64,000 nt of DNA from JACKBJ01 sp964549495 (lineage in GTDB: Bacteria; Chloroflexota; Anaerolineae; Epilineales; Epilineaceae). Below are positions 1 to 8,584 of the stretch, piece after piece. The notes beneath the pieces are model-generated. The model had not been told where the DNA came from. It saw only the letters and a program-made list of their open reading frames with translations, and searched no databases. The first letter of the stretch is position 1. Every line of letters begins with the position of its first letter. A program made the translations under genes and the position numbers. Location of the stretch: contig CAZJWJ010000014.1 in assembly GCA_964549495.1 (NCBI GenBank), forward strand, positions 4,460 through 68,459, in the 5' to 3' direction.

Positions 1-86
1 CCCCACGGCACCCTCACCCCCGAACCATGCTCCGCCTCCACAACGCCTCTTCCGTTGACGTCCATCCGACCAACGCCCAACCCAGC

Positions 87-2354
87 CTACGCCGACAACC
101 GCCGCACCAGCCCGCTGTATCGATCCATCACGCGGTCGTTCTTCACGGCCCGCGCGATCGCCTTGCGCGAGCCCACGATCACGCAGAGCTCGCGAGCGCG
201 GGTGATGCCGGTGTAGAGCAGGTTGCGTTGGAGCATCATGTAGTGGGCCGGCAACAGCGTCATCACGACGACCGGGTACTCCGACCCCTGACTCTTGTGC
301 GTCGAACAAGCGTAGGCCAGCACCAGCTCGTCCAGCTCGCCGAACTCGTAGACGACGGCGTTGCCCTCGAAATCCACGTCCAAGGTCTGCTCGACCGCAT
401 CGATCGCCACGATCCGCCCGACGTCGCCGTTGTAGGCATCCTTGTCGTAGTTGTTGCGGATCTGCATCACCTTGTCGCCCAGTCGGTAGACCCGGCCCCC
501 GTATCGGACCTCGGGCCGGTCGTCGCGCGGCGGGTTGAGGCGGGCCTGGAGGCGCTCGTTGAGCGCGCCGACGCCGGCCGGCCCGCGGTGCATGGGCGAG
601 AGCACCTGGATGTCGCGGGCCGGCTGGTACTGGGGCCAGCGGCCAGGGATGCGCTGGGCGACCACGTCGATGACCCGGTCGGCCGCACGCTCGGCATCCT
701 CGACGCCGAAGAGGAAGAAGTCGCGGCTGGCGCGGTCGATGATCGGGCTCTGGCCCTGGTTGATGCGGTGGGCGTTGGTGACGATGTGGCTATCGGCCGA
801 TTGGCGGAAGATCTGGTCCAGGTGGACCGTCGGCACGCTGCCCGAGTCGATCAGGTCGCGCAGGACGTTGCCCGCGCCGACCGAGGGCAGCTGGTCGACG
901 TCGCCGACGAGCAGGAGGTGGGTGGCCGGGTCGAGGGCCTTGGTCAGGTGGTTGGCCATCAAGAGGTCGACCATCGAGACCTCGTCGACTACCAGCAAGT
1001 CGGCGCGCAAGGGGTTCTCGGCGTCGCGCTTGAACATGCGGCCCTCGGCCGGCGCGAACTCGAGCAGGCGGTGCAGGGTCTTGGCCTCCATGCCCGTCGT
1101 CTCGGCCAGGCGCTTGGCGGCGCGGCCGGTGGGCGCGGCCAAGAGGACCTTGGCGCCGCGGGCGGCGGCGGCGTCGATGATGGCGCGGACCGTGGTGGTC
1201 TTGCCGGTGCCCGGGCCGCCGGTGAGGATGGAGACCTTCTCGGTCAGGGCCGTGCGGACCGCCTGGCGTTGGCGCTCGGCCAGCGGGTGGTCGAGGCGGC
1301 GGTCGATCCAGTCCAGGGCGGTGGTCCAGTCCAGGCTGCGGAAGGCGCCCAGGCGCGAGTCGGGTAGCTGGAGCATGCGGCGCAGGCGGTTGGCCACGCC
1401 CACCTCGGCATAGAAGAAGGGCGGCAGGTAGATGGCCTGGCGGGCCGGATCGTCCTCGAAGAGCTCGGCCGAGTCGGGGCGGACCGCCTCGTCGGTCTGG
1501 ACGTCGACCCCGATCTTGTCCAGACGCTCGAGGATGACGGCTTCGGCGGCCACCAGGCGCTCGATGGCCGGGTCGATGGTGTCGGGCGGGAGCTCGAGCA
1601 GACCGGCCGCGGTGGCGACCAGCTCGGGCCGCGGGGCGTAGCAGTGGCCGTCGGTGGCCATCTGGTCCAGGGCGTAGAGCAGGCCGGCCTCGATGCGCTT
1701 GGGGCTGTCCGGCGCCAGGCCCATCTGCTGGGCGATCTTGTCGGCCGTGATGAAGCCGATGCCGAAGACCTCGCGGGCCAGGCGGTAGGGGTCGTCCCGC
1801 ACGACGGCGACCGACTCGTCGCCATAGCTCTTGTAGATGCGCACCGCCAGGCCGGTCGAGACGCCGTGGGATTGGAGGAAGAGCATGATCTCCTTGATCT
1901 GCTGCTGTTCCTCCCAGGCGCGGGCGATCTTGTCGGCCCGGACCTGACCCACGCCGGGCACCTCGCGAAGGCGCTCCGGCTCGTCGTCGATCACCTCCAG
2001 CGTGTCCAGGCCGAAGTGGTCGACGATGCGCTCGGCGGTGACCGGGCCGACGCCCTTGATCAGGCCCGAGCCCAGGTAGCGGCGCAGGCCCTCGACGGTG
2101 GCCGGCAGCTGCTCGCGGTAGTCGACGATCTCCAGCTGCTTGCCGTACTGGGCGTGGGTGGTCCAGCGGCCGCGCAAGAGGAGCGAGGCGCCGACGGCGG
2201 GGTCGTGCATGGTGCCGACGACGGTAACCAGGTGGGACTTGCCGCGCGGCGTCAGGCGCGCGACCGTGTAGCCGTTCTCGGCGTTGTGGAAGGTGATGCG
2301 CTCGAGCGTGCCCTCCAGCTGGGCCAGGCTGCCCGCGCTATCGGGCGATGGCAT
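87..2354 (-). CDS. recD2: RecD2-type ATP-dependent DNA helicase
   Basis: A 755-residue superfamily 1B 5'-3' DNA helicase of the RecD2/TraA type, expected to act in DNA repair outside a RecBCD complex. The order is typical of RecD2: an N-terminal small beta domain, helix-hairpin-helix repeats (about residues 90-160, with GLIKGVGP and VPGVGQVRADKIA), a first RecA domain with Walker A GGPGTGKTTT at about residue 378 and Walker B LLVVDEVSM at about 455, then a C-terminal UvrD_C_2 segment with STHKSQGSEYP at about 685. Length matches the family (700-760). The ATG start overlaps the end of the upstream LysM gene by 17 bp, so the two are probably co-transcribed. Function is confident by family; the pairing with a cell-wall gene is probably only positional. 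Confidence 0.95.
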   Translation of the reverse strand: MPSPDSAGSLAQLEGTLERITFHNAENGYTVARLTPRGKSHLVTVVGTMHDPAVGASLLLRGRWTTHAQYGKQLEIVDYREQLPATVEGLRRYLGSGLIKGVGPVTAERIVDHFGLDTLEVIDDEPERLREVPGVGQVRADKIARAWEEQQQIKEIMLFLQSHGVSTGLAVRIYKSYGDESVAVVRDDPYRLAREVFGIGFITADKIAQQMGLAPDSPKRIEAGLLYALDQMATDGHCYAPRPELVATAAGLLELPPDTIDPAIERLVAAEAVILERLDKIGVDVQTDEAVRPDSAELFEDDPARQAIYLPPFFYAEVGVANRLRRMLQLPDSRLGAFRSLDWTTALDWIDRRLDHPLAERQRQAVRTALTEKVSILTGGPGTGKTTTVRAIIDAAAARGAKVLLAAPTGRAAKRLAETTGMEAKTLHRLLEFAPAEGRMFKRDAENPLRADLLVVDEVSMVDLLMANHLTKALDPATHLLLVGDVDQLPSVGAGNVLRDLIDSGSVPTVHLDQIFRQSADSHIVTNAHRINQGQSPIIDRASRDFFLFGVEDAERAADRVIDVVAQRIPGRWPQYQPARDIQVLSPMHRGPAGVGALNERLQARLNPPRDDRPEVRYGGRVYRLGDKVMQIRNNYDKDAYNGDVGRIVAIDAVEQTLDVDFEGNAVVYEFGELDELVLAYACSTHKSQGSEYPVVVMTLLPAHYMMLQRNLLYTGITRARELCVIVGSRKAIARAVKNDRVMDRYSGLVRRLSA

Positions 2355-3816
2355 TGAGGTCCTCGAGCCGGCACTCGCAGGCCTCGCGCCGGCGGCCGTC
2401 CTCGTGCTCCAGACCCCCGTCGTAGGGCAGGCCCGTGCCCCAGGCGCGCCAGCCGCCCAGCTGCATCGGGGTCAGACCGGCCGCGGGCAGCCACTCGCCG
2501 TCGTAGCTGCGCGAGAGATGCAGATGGGTGGCGGTGGAGAAGCCGCCCTCGCAGGAGGGGTGGCCCAGCGGGTCGCCGGCTTTCACCCGCGTGCCGGCTG
2601 CGACGCGCTCCTGGCTGGAGAGGTGGAGGTATTGGATGGCCGGGCCGGTGCGGCGGTCGCCGTCCTCGTCCAGATCCAGCCAGAGCTCGCCCTCGGCACC
2701 GTCGAGGACCAGGCCGTCGGCCACCGCCGTGGCCCAGGCCTCCGAGACGAAGCAGCCGCGCTCCTCGCCCGGCGGCACGAAGTCCAAGGCGGCCCAGGCG
2801 CTGCCGTCGGCCCAGCCGCCGTGCGGGCCGCCGGTCATCCACCAGGTGCTGCCCGAGGCCCAGGGCAGGCGCAGGGCCGGGAAGTCGATCTCGGCCGGGT
2901 CGATGGGCGGCAGGGCGGATGCCCAAGGGTCGCCGAAGAGGCGGCGGTAGGCCGCCTCGAAATCGGCCATGCGCCCCGGCAGCTCGGCCTCGGTGGACTG
3001 CAGGGCCAGGGCGCGCAGGACCGCGAAGCTGCCGGGGTTCATGCCCTCCGGCGCGGCCAGGTGCACCCCGTCGCGGGTGGTGACGACCCCGTTGCCGCGC
3101 GTCTTCAGGTCGTAGTAGCCGCCGTTGAGGCGGTCGGCCAGCCAGCTCAGCTGTAGCCAGGCGCCGCTGCGGGACGGGTCGACCAGGCCGGCCGGATAGT
3201 CGGCCAGCTCCGGACCGCCCTCGCCGGTCACCTGTCCGCTGCGGGCCTCGACGAAGGCCAAGAGGACCCGCGGGCCGACCGAGAGCTCGCGCGCGATGCG
3301 GTCCAGGGCTTCGGCACCGGTCATCGGCTCGCCGTCGACCAGCTCCTGCCAGGCGCCCAGGCGGCCGGCCTGCCGCGAGAGGTAGGCCCGGCTGTCGAAG
3401 TCGAGGTAGGCCGGCCCGTGGACCAGCTCGCTGTCGGGGATACGCAGTCCGTCCGGCGCATCGCGCTCGGGCTCGATGCGCAGCTGAAGCTCCTGGCCGA
3501 TCAGGATGCTGTCGGGGTTGGCCAGGCCGTTGAGGCGCATGAGGGACTCGACGCTGATGCCGAAGCGGGTCGCGATGCCGCCCAGGCTGTCGCCCGGTGC
3601 GACCGTGTAGCGCAGGAGCGCGGCCGGGGTGGCCGGCAGATCACCGATCTGCCGGGCGGCGATCGGGGTCGCGGGCTCGGCCTCGGGCAGCGCCTCGTCC
3701 GAGGGGCCTTGCCGGAGGATCAGGCCAAGGATCGAGAGGGCCAAGACGGCCGGGATGAAGATCCAGGCCAGGAGCGGCGCGCGGCGCCTGCGGGGAGCGG
3801 CGAAGGCGGGGTCCAC
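2338..3816 (-). CDS. LysM-domain, M23-like exported peptidase homolog
   Basis: A 492-residue membrane-anchored or exported protein. An Arg-rich N-terminus is followed by a hydrophobic helix at about 14-33. A LysM domain (about 70-112: YTVAPGDSLGGIA...NGL...ILIGQ) should bind peptidoglycan. The C-terminus resembles M23/LytM metallopeptidases: a first His in GGPHGGW (residue 332), an Asp in ALDF (345), and the hallmark HxH in THLHLS (431/433). The first His and Asp are further apart than the classic HxxxD, so zinc binding and activity are not assured. The middle (about 120-320) resembles the unnamed region of Chloroflexota LysM-M23 proteins. It is the upstream partner of recD2 (17-bp overlap). 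Likely role: cell-wall remodelling. Confidence 0.8.
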   Translation of the reverse strand: MDPAFAAPRRRRAPLLAWIFIPAVLALSILGLILRQGPSDEALPEAEPATPIAARQIGDLPATPAALLRYTVAPGDSLGGIATRFGISVESLMRLNGLANPDSILIGQELQLRIEPERDAPDGLRIPDSELVHGPAYLDFDSRAYLSRQAGRLGAWQELVDGEPMTGAEALDRIARELSVGPRVLLAFVEARSGQVTGEGGPELADYPAGLVDPSRSGAWLQLSWLADRLNGGYYDLKTRGNGVVTTRDGVHLAAPEGMNPGSFAVLRALALQSTEAELPGRMADFEAAYRRLFGDPWASALPPIDPAEIDFPALRLPWASGSTWWMTGGPHGGWADGSAWAALDFVPPGEERGCFVSEAWATAVADGLVLDGAEGELWLDLDEDGDRRTGPAIQYLHLSSQERVAAGTRVKAGDPLGHPSCEGGFSTATHLHLSRSYDGEWLPAAGLTPMQLGGWRAWGTGLPYDGGLEHEDGRRREACECRLEDLNAIAR

Positions 3817-4058
3817 GGGCCGGATTATAGCACCACCGGGGAGGCGCTTCCGGGCGTGTCGGACGCAGCGATCGAATCTATCCCCAATTATTCGTGCTTT
3901 TCCACAGACTTATACACAACGACGGGTAGGGGGGCGGGTTGGCGCTCGAGCACAAGACCTCGTGGGTGCCCGGGAGGAGGCTCGAGAGGGGCTTGCGATG
4001 CCGCCTGGCTGCATGCTAAGGTCCTGCGAAGTCTTGTTTTTTGAGCTGGGGGAGAGGG

Positions 4059-5387
4059 ATGGCGGCACCGCTTGCCAGAGCAGAAGTCGAAGTGCCCGCG
4101 CGCCTGGTGGCCGAGGTCGAGCCGCCCAAGCCGCGGAGCCTTGCGCAGCGCATCTCGGACGCGCCGCCGAGCCAGCGCGCGACCTTGCTGGTGCGCGCGG
4201 TGCTCGACGGCGAGCCGATCCGCTTGGCGGGTGCCGATCTGCGCGGGCTCGATCTCGGAAGCTGGCAATCGGGCGCGGCGACCCTGGTGCTCGACGGTGC
4301 CGACTTCACGGGCGCCACGCTGAGCGGTGCGGTCTTGGCTCAAGCCAGCTTGCGCGGCGCCTGCTTCGACGGGGCCTTGCTGGTGGGCGCGGACCTGCGG
4401 GGCGCGGACTTGAGCGGTGCCAGCCTGCGCGCGGCACATCTCACCGGCGCCGACCTCTCCCGCGCCGACCTGTCGCATGCCGACCTGCGCAGCGCCTCCC
4501 TGCTCACCGCCAAGCTCTCGGATGTGACGGCCTCCGGCGTGGTCTTGCGCGAGGCCTTGCTGCAATCGGCGGTGCTCGAGCGGGCGCTCTTGCGCATGGC
4601 CGACCTGCGCTGGGCGCATCTGGTCGGCGCTCGCCTGGCCGGCGCCGACTTGGCCGGCGCCTGCTTCGAAGGCGCGGTGCTCCTGATGGCCAACCTCTCG
4701 GGCGCCCAGCTCTCGCGCTCCACCGATCTGAGCTATGCCTTTCTCTATCAGGCGCGGCTCGAACGCACCGACCTGCAGCGGGCGCACCTGTCGGGCGGCA
4801 TCGGCGAGGGCTTCACCGACCTGGCCCTGGCCCGCGACACCTGGCGCGGCCTCAAGGAGCAGTTCCGTCGTGACGGCCGCATGGCCGATGCGCGCTGGGC
4901 CCATCGGCAGATGCACCAGGCCACGACGGCCACGCACCGCCTCGACCGGGCGCGGCGATTCCACGGGCCGGCCTGCCCGACCTGGCTGCGCCTACGCCTG
5001 CCCGGCCGGATCCGCCGCATGGTCGAGCCGGTCTGCTTCGCCTCGATCCACGGCCTGCGCTGGCTCTTGGGCCAGGCGGCAGCCTGGACCACCGGCTACG
5101 GCACCAGCTTCGCGCGCGTGACCGCGACCCTGGTCGCCGTCTGGCTGGGATTTGCCCTCCTCTTCGGTATTGCCGGTGGGGTGATCGACTCCAGTCCTAC
5201 CGGGCAGGCAACAACCTGGCTGGACGTGCTCCACTACTCGGCGGCCTCATTGACCCCGATCGACGCCTACCCGTTGACGCTTACCCAGAAGCCGGTGCGT
5301 TTCGCGGCCGTGGCCGAGGGGATCATCGGCATCGGCCTTTTGGGCGCGTTGGGTCACATGGTTGCTCTGCGCCTCAACGCGGACTGA
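4059..5387 (+). CDS. Pentapeptide-repeat protein with C-terminal two-helix channel-like domain
   Basis: 442 residues from the ATG at 4059, chosen over the upstream TTG at 4041 because a purine-rich GGGGGAGAGG sits just 5' of it. Residues about 50-245 are pentapeptide repeats (A(D/N)Lxx units such as GADLRGADLSGA and RADLSHADL), predicted to form a right-handed quadrilateral beta-helix. A Cys-rich linker follows, then two hydrophobic helices near the C-terminus separated by a re-entrant-like segment (LHYSAASLTPIDAY). This resembles the two-TM potassium-channel fold attached to pentapeptide repeats in other bacteria, but the GYG filter is absent, so ion conduction is uncertain. It is monocistronic, and divergent from the LysM gene. 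Confidence 0.8.
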   Translation: MAAPLARAEVEVPARLVAEVEPPKPRSLAQRISDAPPSQRATLLVRAVLDGEPIRLAGADLRGLDLGSWQSGAATLVLDGADFTGATLSGAVLAQASLRGACFDGALLVGADLRGADLSGASLRAAHLTGADLSRADLSHADLRSASLLTAKLSDVTASGVVLREALLQSAVLERALLRMADLRWAHLVGARLAGADLAGACFEGAVLLMANLSGAQLSRSTDLSYAFLYQARLERTDLQRAHLSGGIGEGFTDLALARDTWRGLKEQFRRDGRMADARWAHRQMHQATTATHRLDRARRFHGPACPTWLRLRLPGRIRRMVEPVCFASIHGLRWLLGQAAAWTTGYGTSFARVTATLVAVWLGFALLFGIAGGVIDSSPTGQATTWLDVLHYSAASLTPIDAYPLTLTQKPVRFAAVAEGIIGIGLLGALGHMVALRLNAD

Positions 5388-5496
5388 CCTCGTACAAAGC
5401 CGAGCTGAAGGATCGATTTTCTTCGAGCACCGAGCGTCCGCATCAAGAAGCGGGCGATGAGCCCTCGCGGTACCAACGCCCGATCGCTCGATCGGA

Positions 5497-7800
5497 TCAA
5501 GGGCGCTGCAAACGCGGTAGGTAGATCTCCCGGGATGGTGCGACCGGGCTGGCCGTCGGTGTGGGGCTGGCGGTCGGGACCGGCGACGTCGGGCTCGGAT
5601 CGGGGCCGGGGATGGCATCCTCGGACCACCAAAGGAAGCGGCCCGCGGCCTCGAAGAGGTAGATCTCCAGATCGTCGCCGGCACGCAGGTCGAAGTCGGC
5701 GAACTCGGCCTGCCAGCGACCGCCCAGGCCGACCAGTCCGGTGGCTACCGAGGCATCGGGCCGCTGGTCTAGCTCGCCGCGCGCGAAGGCCACCACGGCC
5801 ACCAGGCGTCCGGGCGGCGCCCTGCCGGCCACCCGGTCGGCCGCAACGTCGGCTTGCCAGTCGAAGTCCGGGATGGTCAGCGCGATGGGCGCATCCTGGC
5901 CGATACCGATCTCGACCCGATCGCCACTGGCCATCCCTTCGGGGTAGAGGTCGGAGAGGGGCAGGTTCCACCCCGGCAGGGAGTCGGCGGCCAAGGGGAC
6001 GGAGCGGCCCGCGAGCATGCCCAGCTGCGCGCCGGCCGCGTCCCGGGCGGTAATGGACAGATCGAGGCCGGCGGTGGCGCGGCCGTTGGCCACCCGGTCG
6101 CTCACCCCCAGGCCGACGATGGGCGCCTCCAACCAGGGCAGCTCGAAGCGGGCCTCGGGGGTGCGCAGCCCCAGCCGGCCGTAGCTCAGCAGGCAGTCCG
6201 GCTCGGGGCAGGCCAGCTGGAAGCTTCCATCCCCGCTCGGCTCGATCCGGCCTTCGAAGTCGATGGCCTCGGCAGTGTAGGGGGCGAAGTCGAAGATGCT
6301 GGCCTCTCGTTGGTAGGCCGTCGCGCGCAACCGGGCGCCGTCTGGCGGCCCCTGACCCCGCAAGAGGCCTCCAACGGCGTCGACCTCGACCCGCAGCGGC
6401 GGGATGATCAAATCCAGCGCCCGACCCAGCTCGGGATCGATCCGAAGCTGCTGTCCGGGCTCGATGCGAAGCGGCTGGCCCTGGCGGTCGCGCAGGTCGA
6501 CCTGGATGCGACCGAGGAGGTCGGCCGTGGACGACAAGCGTGCCAGGCGCTGGCCCTCGGCATCCAAGAGCTCGACCTGCATGTCGCCCCAGCCGGGGAT
6601 GCTGCCGCCGAGCTGGGCGCCGTAGAAGGGGATCTCGAGCACGGGGACCAGCGCGCGGGCCACACGGGCCAGGGCGCCGCCCGGGTAGACCTGGATGGAG
6701 GCCTCGGCGCCGTCGGGGATGCTGCCGCCCGAGGCCAGGTCGACCGCGAAGCGGCCGGAGTCGTCGACCGTCGACAGGGCGGATTGGCTGGCACCGGGCC
6801 GCCGGGCCAGGTCGATCGAGATGCGGGCGCCTGCGGGCGCCAGGCCCCAGACGCTGGTCGTCCGGGGATCGATGGATGCCAGCGCTCGCGGGAGGACTTC
6901 GTCGAGGGCCGGCTCGGTCTCGGGATCCTCGCCGAGCAAGAGTTGGATGCGTTCGCCCTCTTCGGGCTGGTAGATGCCAAAGTCCGGATTGCCGTCGGGT
7001 GCCAGGAGGACGGCGTAGATCACGCCGCCGAGGGCGTAGGCGGGTGCCGAGCGGAAGAGCTCGGTGCCGATGCGGCTGCGGGTGGTCAGGCGCGGCGCCA
7101 GGCCGGCATCGGCGCGCAGGATGGCGAATGCCTGGCTATCGGCCAGGGTGATCGAGGGCGGGGCGATCTGCAGCACGGTCAGATGTCCCGCCGCGTCGAC
7201 GGCCGCCACCTCGGCCCAGTAGCCCGGCCCGATGGGCGCGACGCCGCTCAAGTCGAAGACGAAGTCGCCGGCCGGCGCGAGTCGGGTTTGGATCGGGAAG
7301 TCGTGCGGGGCCTCGAACCAGGCCGGATCGCGGTGAGCCAGGACGGCCAGGAAGGTCGTGCCCGCAGGCGCCCGGCCCTCGACGGTGCCCCGCTCCGGGT
7401 AGGCGCTGGCCACCAGATCGGGGACGCGATGCTGGAAGGTCTGGCCGGCCAGTTCGACCTCGACGTGATCCCCGGGCCGGATCAGGATCCGCGGCCGCTC
7501 GAAGTCCAGCGCTGCATCGGGATTGAAGTCCACCGGCCAGCGACCCTCGGCGCCGACCGCGCCCACCCGCCCTTCGGCGCGCAGGTTGCCATCAGCATCC
7601 AGGAGCCGCACCCGTGGCGCGGTGGGCGAGGCCGTGTGGACCGCCGCGATGCCGTGGTGAAGCCAAGCCTCGACCCGCGGATCGGCTTGTTGGGCAGCGG
7701 CGGGCTGGCTGGCGCCCAGTGCCAAGGCCAGCGCGAGGACGAAGGCAGCCGGGATGCGTAGCCCTTTGGGCCGAAGGGTCCGGACGATCGGGCGGGTCAT
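5497..7800 (-). CDS. Secreted multi-repeat protein with C-terminal LPxLxR tail
   Basis: A 767-residue exported protein of unknown function. A Sec signal peptide is evident (Arg-rich start, hydrophobic FVLALALALGA, cleavage near AAA-Q at about 37). The mature part has at least four related beta-rich modules, each opening with a G-x-(A/G)-P-P/A-G pattern (VEGRAPAGT, VWGLAPAGA, LRGQGPPDGA, VAGRAPPGR), as expected for a string of Ig/FN3-like domains. A Pro/Thr/Ser linker of PTASPTPTASP type precedes a short tail ending IYLPRLQRP, similar to the tails of two other secreted proteins here. Its ATG overlaps the stop of the PIN toxin gene (ATGA), so it is translationally coupled to the toxin-antitoxin pair. 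No catalytic motif was recognised. Confidence 0.75.
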   Translation of the reverse strand: MTRPIVRTLRPKGLRIPAAFVLALALALGASQPAAAQQADPRVEAWLHHGIAAVHTASPTAPRVRLLDADGNLRAEGRVGAVGAEGRWPVDFNPDAALDFERPRILIRPGDHVEVELAGQTFQHRVPDLVASAYPERGTVEGRAPAGTTFLAVLAHRDPAWFEAPHDFPIQTRLAPAGDFVFDLSGVAPIGPGYWAEVAAVDAAGHLTVLQIAPPSITLADSQAFAILRADAGLAPRLTTRSRIGTELFRSAPAYALGGVIYAVLLAPDGNPDFGIYQPEEGERIQLLLGEDPETEPALDEVLPRALASIDPRTTSVWGLAPAGARISIDLARRPGASQSALSTVDDSGRFAVDLASGGSIPDGAEASIQVYPGGALARVARALVPVLEIPFYGAQLGGSIPGWGDMQVELLDAEGQRLARLSSTADLLGRIQVDLRDRQGQPLRIEPGQQLRIDPELGRALDLIIPPLRVEVDAVGGLLRGQGPPDGARLRATAYQREASIFDFAPYTAEAIDFEGRIEPSGDGSFQLACPEPDCLLSYGRLGLRTPEARFELPWLEAPIVGLGVSDRVANGRATAGLDLSITARDAAGAQLGMLAGRSVPLAADSLPGWNLPLSDLYPEGMASGDRVEIGIGQDAPIALTIPDFDWQADVAADRVAGRAPPGRLVAVVAFARGELDQRPDASVATGLVGLGGRWQAEFADFDLRAGDDLEIYLFEAAGRFLWWSEDAIPGPDPSPTSPVPTASPTPTASPVAPSREIYLPRLQRP

Positions 7801-8180
7801 GTCACGCGCCCGAGCGTGAGCCCTTCGACGCGCTCGAAGTGCTTGCGATTCCGGGTGAGCAGGATGGCCTGATGGGCCAACGCGGTGCCGGCGATCAGGC
7901 TTTCGGCCATCCCGATACCCATGCCCCGATCCTCGAGCTCGCGACGCAGGGCCGCCGATCGATCGGCAGCATCTTCGTCGAGAGGCAGGCAGCGCAAGGC
8001 GGCCAAGAGGTCCCCGACGGCACGCTGCTGGCGCGGGCTGCGCGCGCCGACCAAGAGCTCGAAGCGGCTGATGGCGCTGATGCCCAAGCCGCCGCTGCGA
8101 AGCTCCAGCGCGATGCGGCCGGCAGCCGGGTCGCGGCCGGCCAAGAAGTCGATGAGCACGTCGGTGTCGGCCATGATCAT
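7797..8180 (-). CDS. vapC: VapC-like PIN-domain ribonuclease toxin
   Basis: A 127-residue PIN-domain protein, normal VapC length. Acidic residues expected to coordinate Mg are visible: the N-terminal MADTDVLIDFLAG motif (Asp after the first strand), ISRFELLVG (Glu in the second position), and a late cluster around IGMAESLIAGTAL. VapC toxins cleave RNA, commonly tRNA or rRNA; the target here is unknown. The start at 8180 is set by the ATGA overlap with the antitoxin stop; a second in-frame ATG lies at 8174. The stop codon overlaps the ATG of the downstream secreted protein. Expression is probably repressed by the toxin-antitoxin complex at the repeats near 8454-8478. Confidence 0.88.
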   Translation of the reverse strand: MIMADTDVLIDFLAGRDPAAGRIALELRSGGLGISAISRFELLVGARSPRQQRAVGDLLAALRCLPLDEDAADRSAALRRELEDRGMGIGMAESLIAGTALAHQAILLTRNRKHFERVEGLTLGRVT

Positions 8181-8416
8181 CGCCAATGCTCCCGGACGCG
8201 TCGCGCGGCCGCCTCCAGCGCGGCCGCCTCCTCTTCGTCCAGGCTGCCCTGCATCGCCAATGCTCGCTCGCGGGCTGGCTCGCGCTGGTCCAAGCGGTCG
8301 AGATACTGTTCCACCGCTTCGCCGATGAAGCGCGAGAAGCCCTTCTCGCCTCGGCGCGCGGCCAGGTCGAGCAGGCGCGCTCGCAGCTCGTCGTTCAGCT
8401 CGATGGTCGTTCTCAT
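8177..8416 (-). CDS. vapB: VapB-like ribbon-helix-helix antitoxin
   Basis: 79 residues. The N-terminus (MRTTIELNDELRARLLDLA) reads as a ribbon-helix-helix DNA-binding strand followed by the first helix, and GFSRFIGEAVEQYLDRL as the second helix. The C-terminal acidic/helical tail (SLDEEEAAALEAAARRVREHW) would wrap the toxin. The start at 8416 is preceded on the minus strand by TTGGAG at a sensible distance; a longer reading into the repeat-containing leader is unlikely. It ends in an ATGA overlap with the PIN toxin gene. This is the usual antitoxin-first order, and autoregulation is expected through the tandem palindromes just upstream. Confidence 0.88.
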   Translation of the reverse strand: MRTTIELNDELRARLLDLAARRGEKGFSRFIGEAVEQYLDRLDQREPARERALAMQGSLDEEEAAALEAAARRVREHWR

Positions 8417-8453
8417 CCGGGACTCCAAGGCAGTGCAGGATCGCCCGTTGATT

Positions 8454-8478
8454 GTGCATGCATGTGCATGCATATGCA
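8454..8478. promoter_or_regulatory. Candidate toxin-antitoxin operator: tandem TGCATGCA palindromes
   Basis: Two exact tandem copies of GTGCATGCAT (8454-8463 and 8464-8473), each containing the perfect palindrome TGCATGCA, are followed by a partial third copy (ATGCA, 8474-8478). The 10-bp period places sites on one face of the helix, as seen for ribbon-helix-helix repressors. The array is 38-62 bp upstream of the antitoxin start, where the promoter should be. Binding itself is inferred. Confidence 0.6.
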
Positions 8479-8584
8479 AGTCCGACCGGTCGGATCTGGG
8501 CTCGGGCGTGCGAGAAGGGCGCTTCGCAATCGAACCGTGCATGGTCTAAGGGCTCGGGAGATCGGGTCACTACGGGCTGCGGAT

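Noticed and set aside
3888..4964. A 358-codon minus-strand frame opposite the pentapeptide gene with repeat-like sequence
   Set aside because: The apparent repeats are the mirror of the pentapeptide codon pattern on the real strand.
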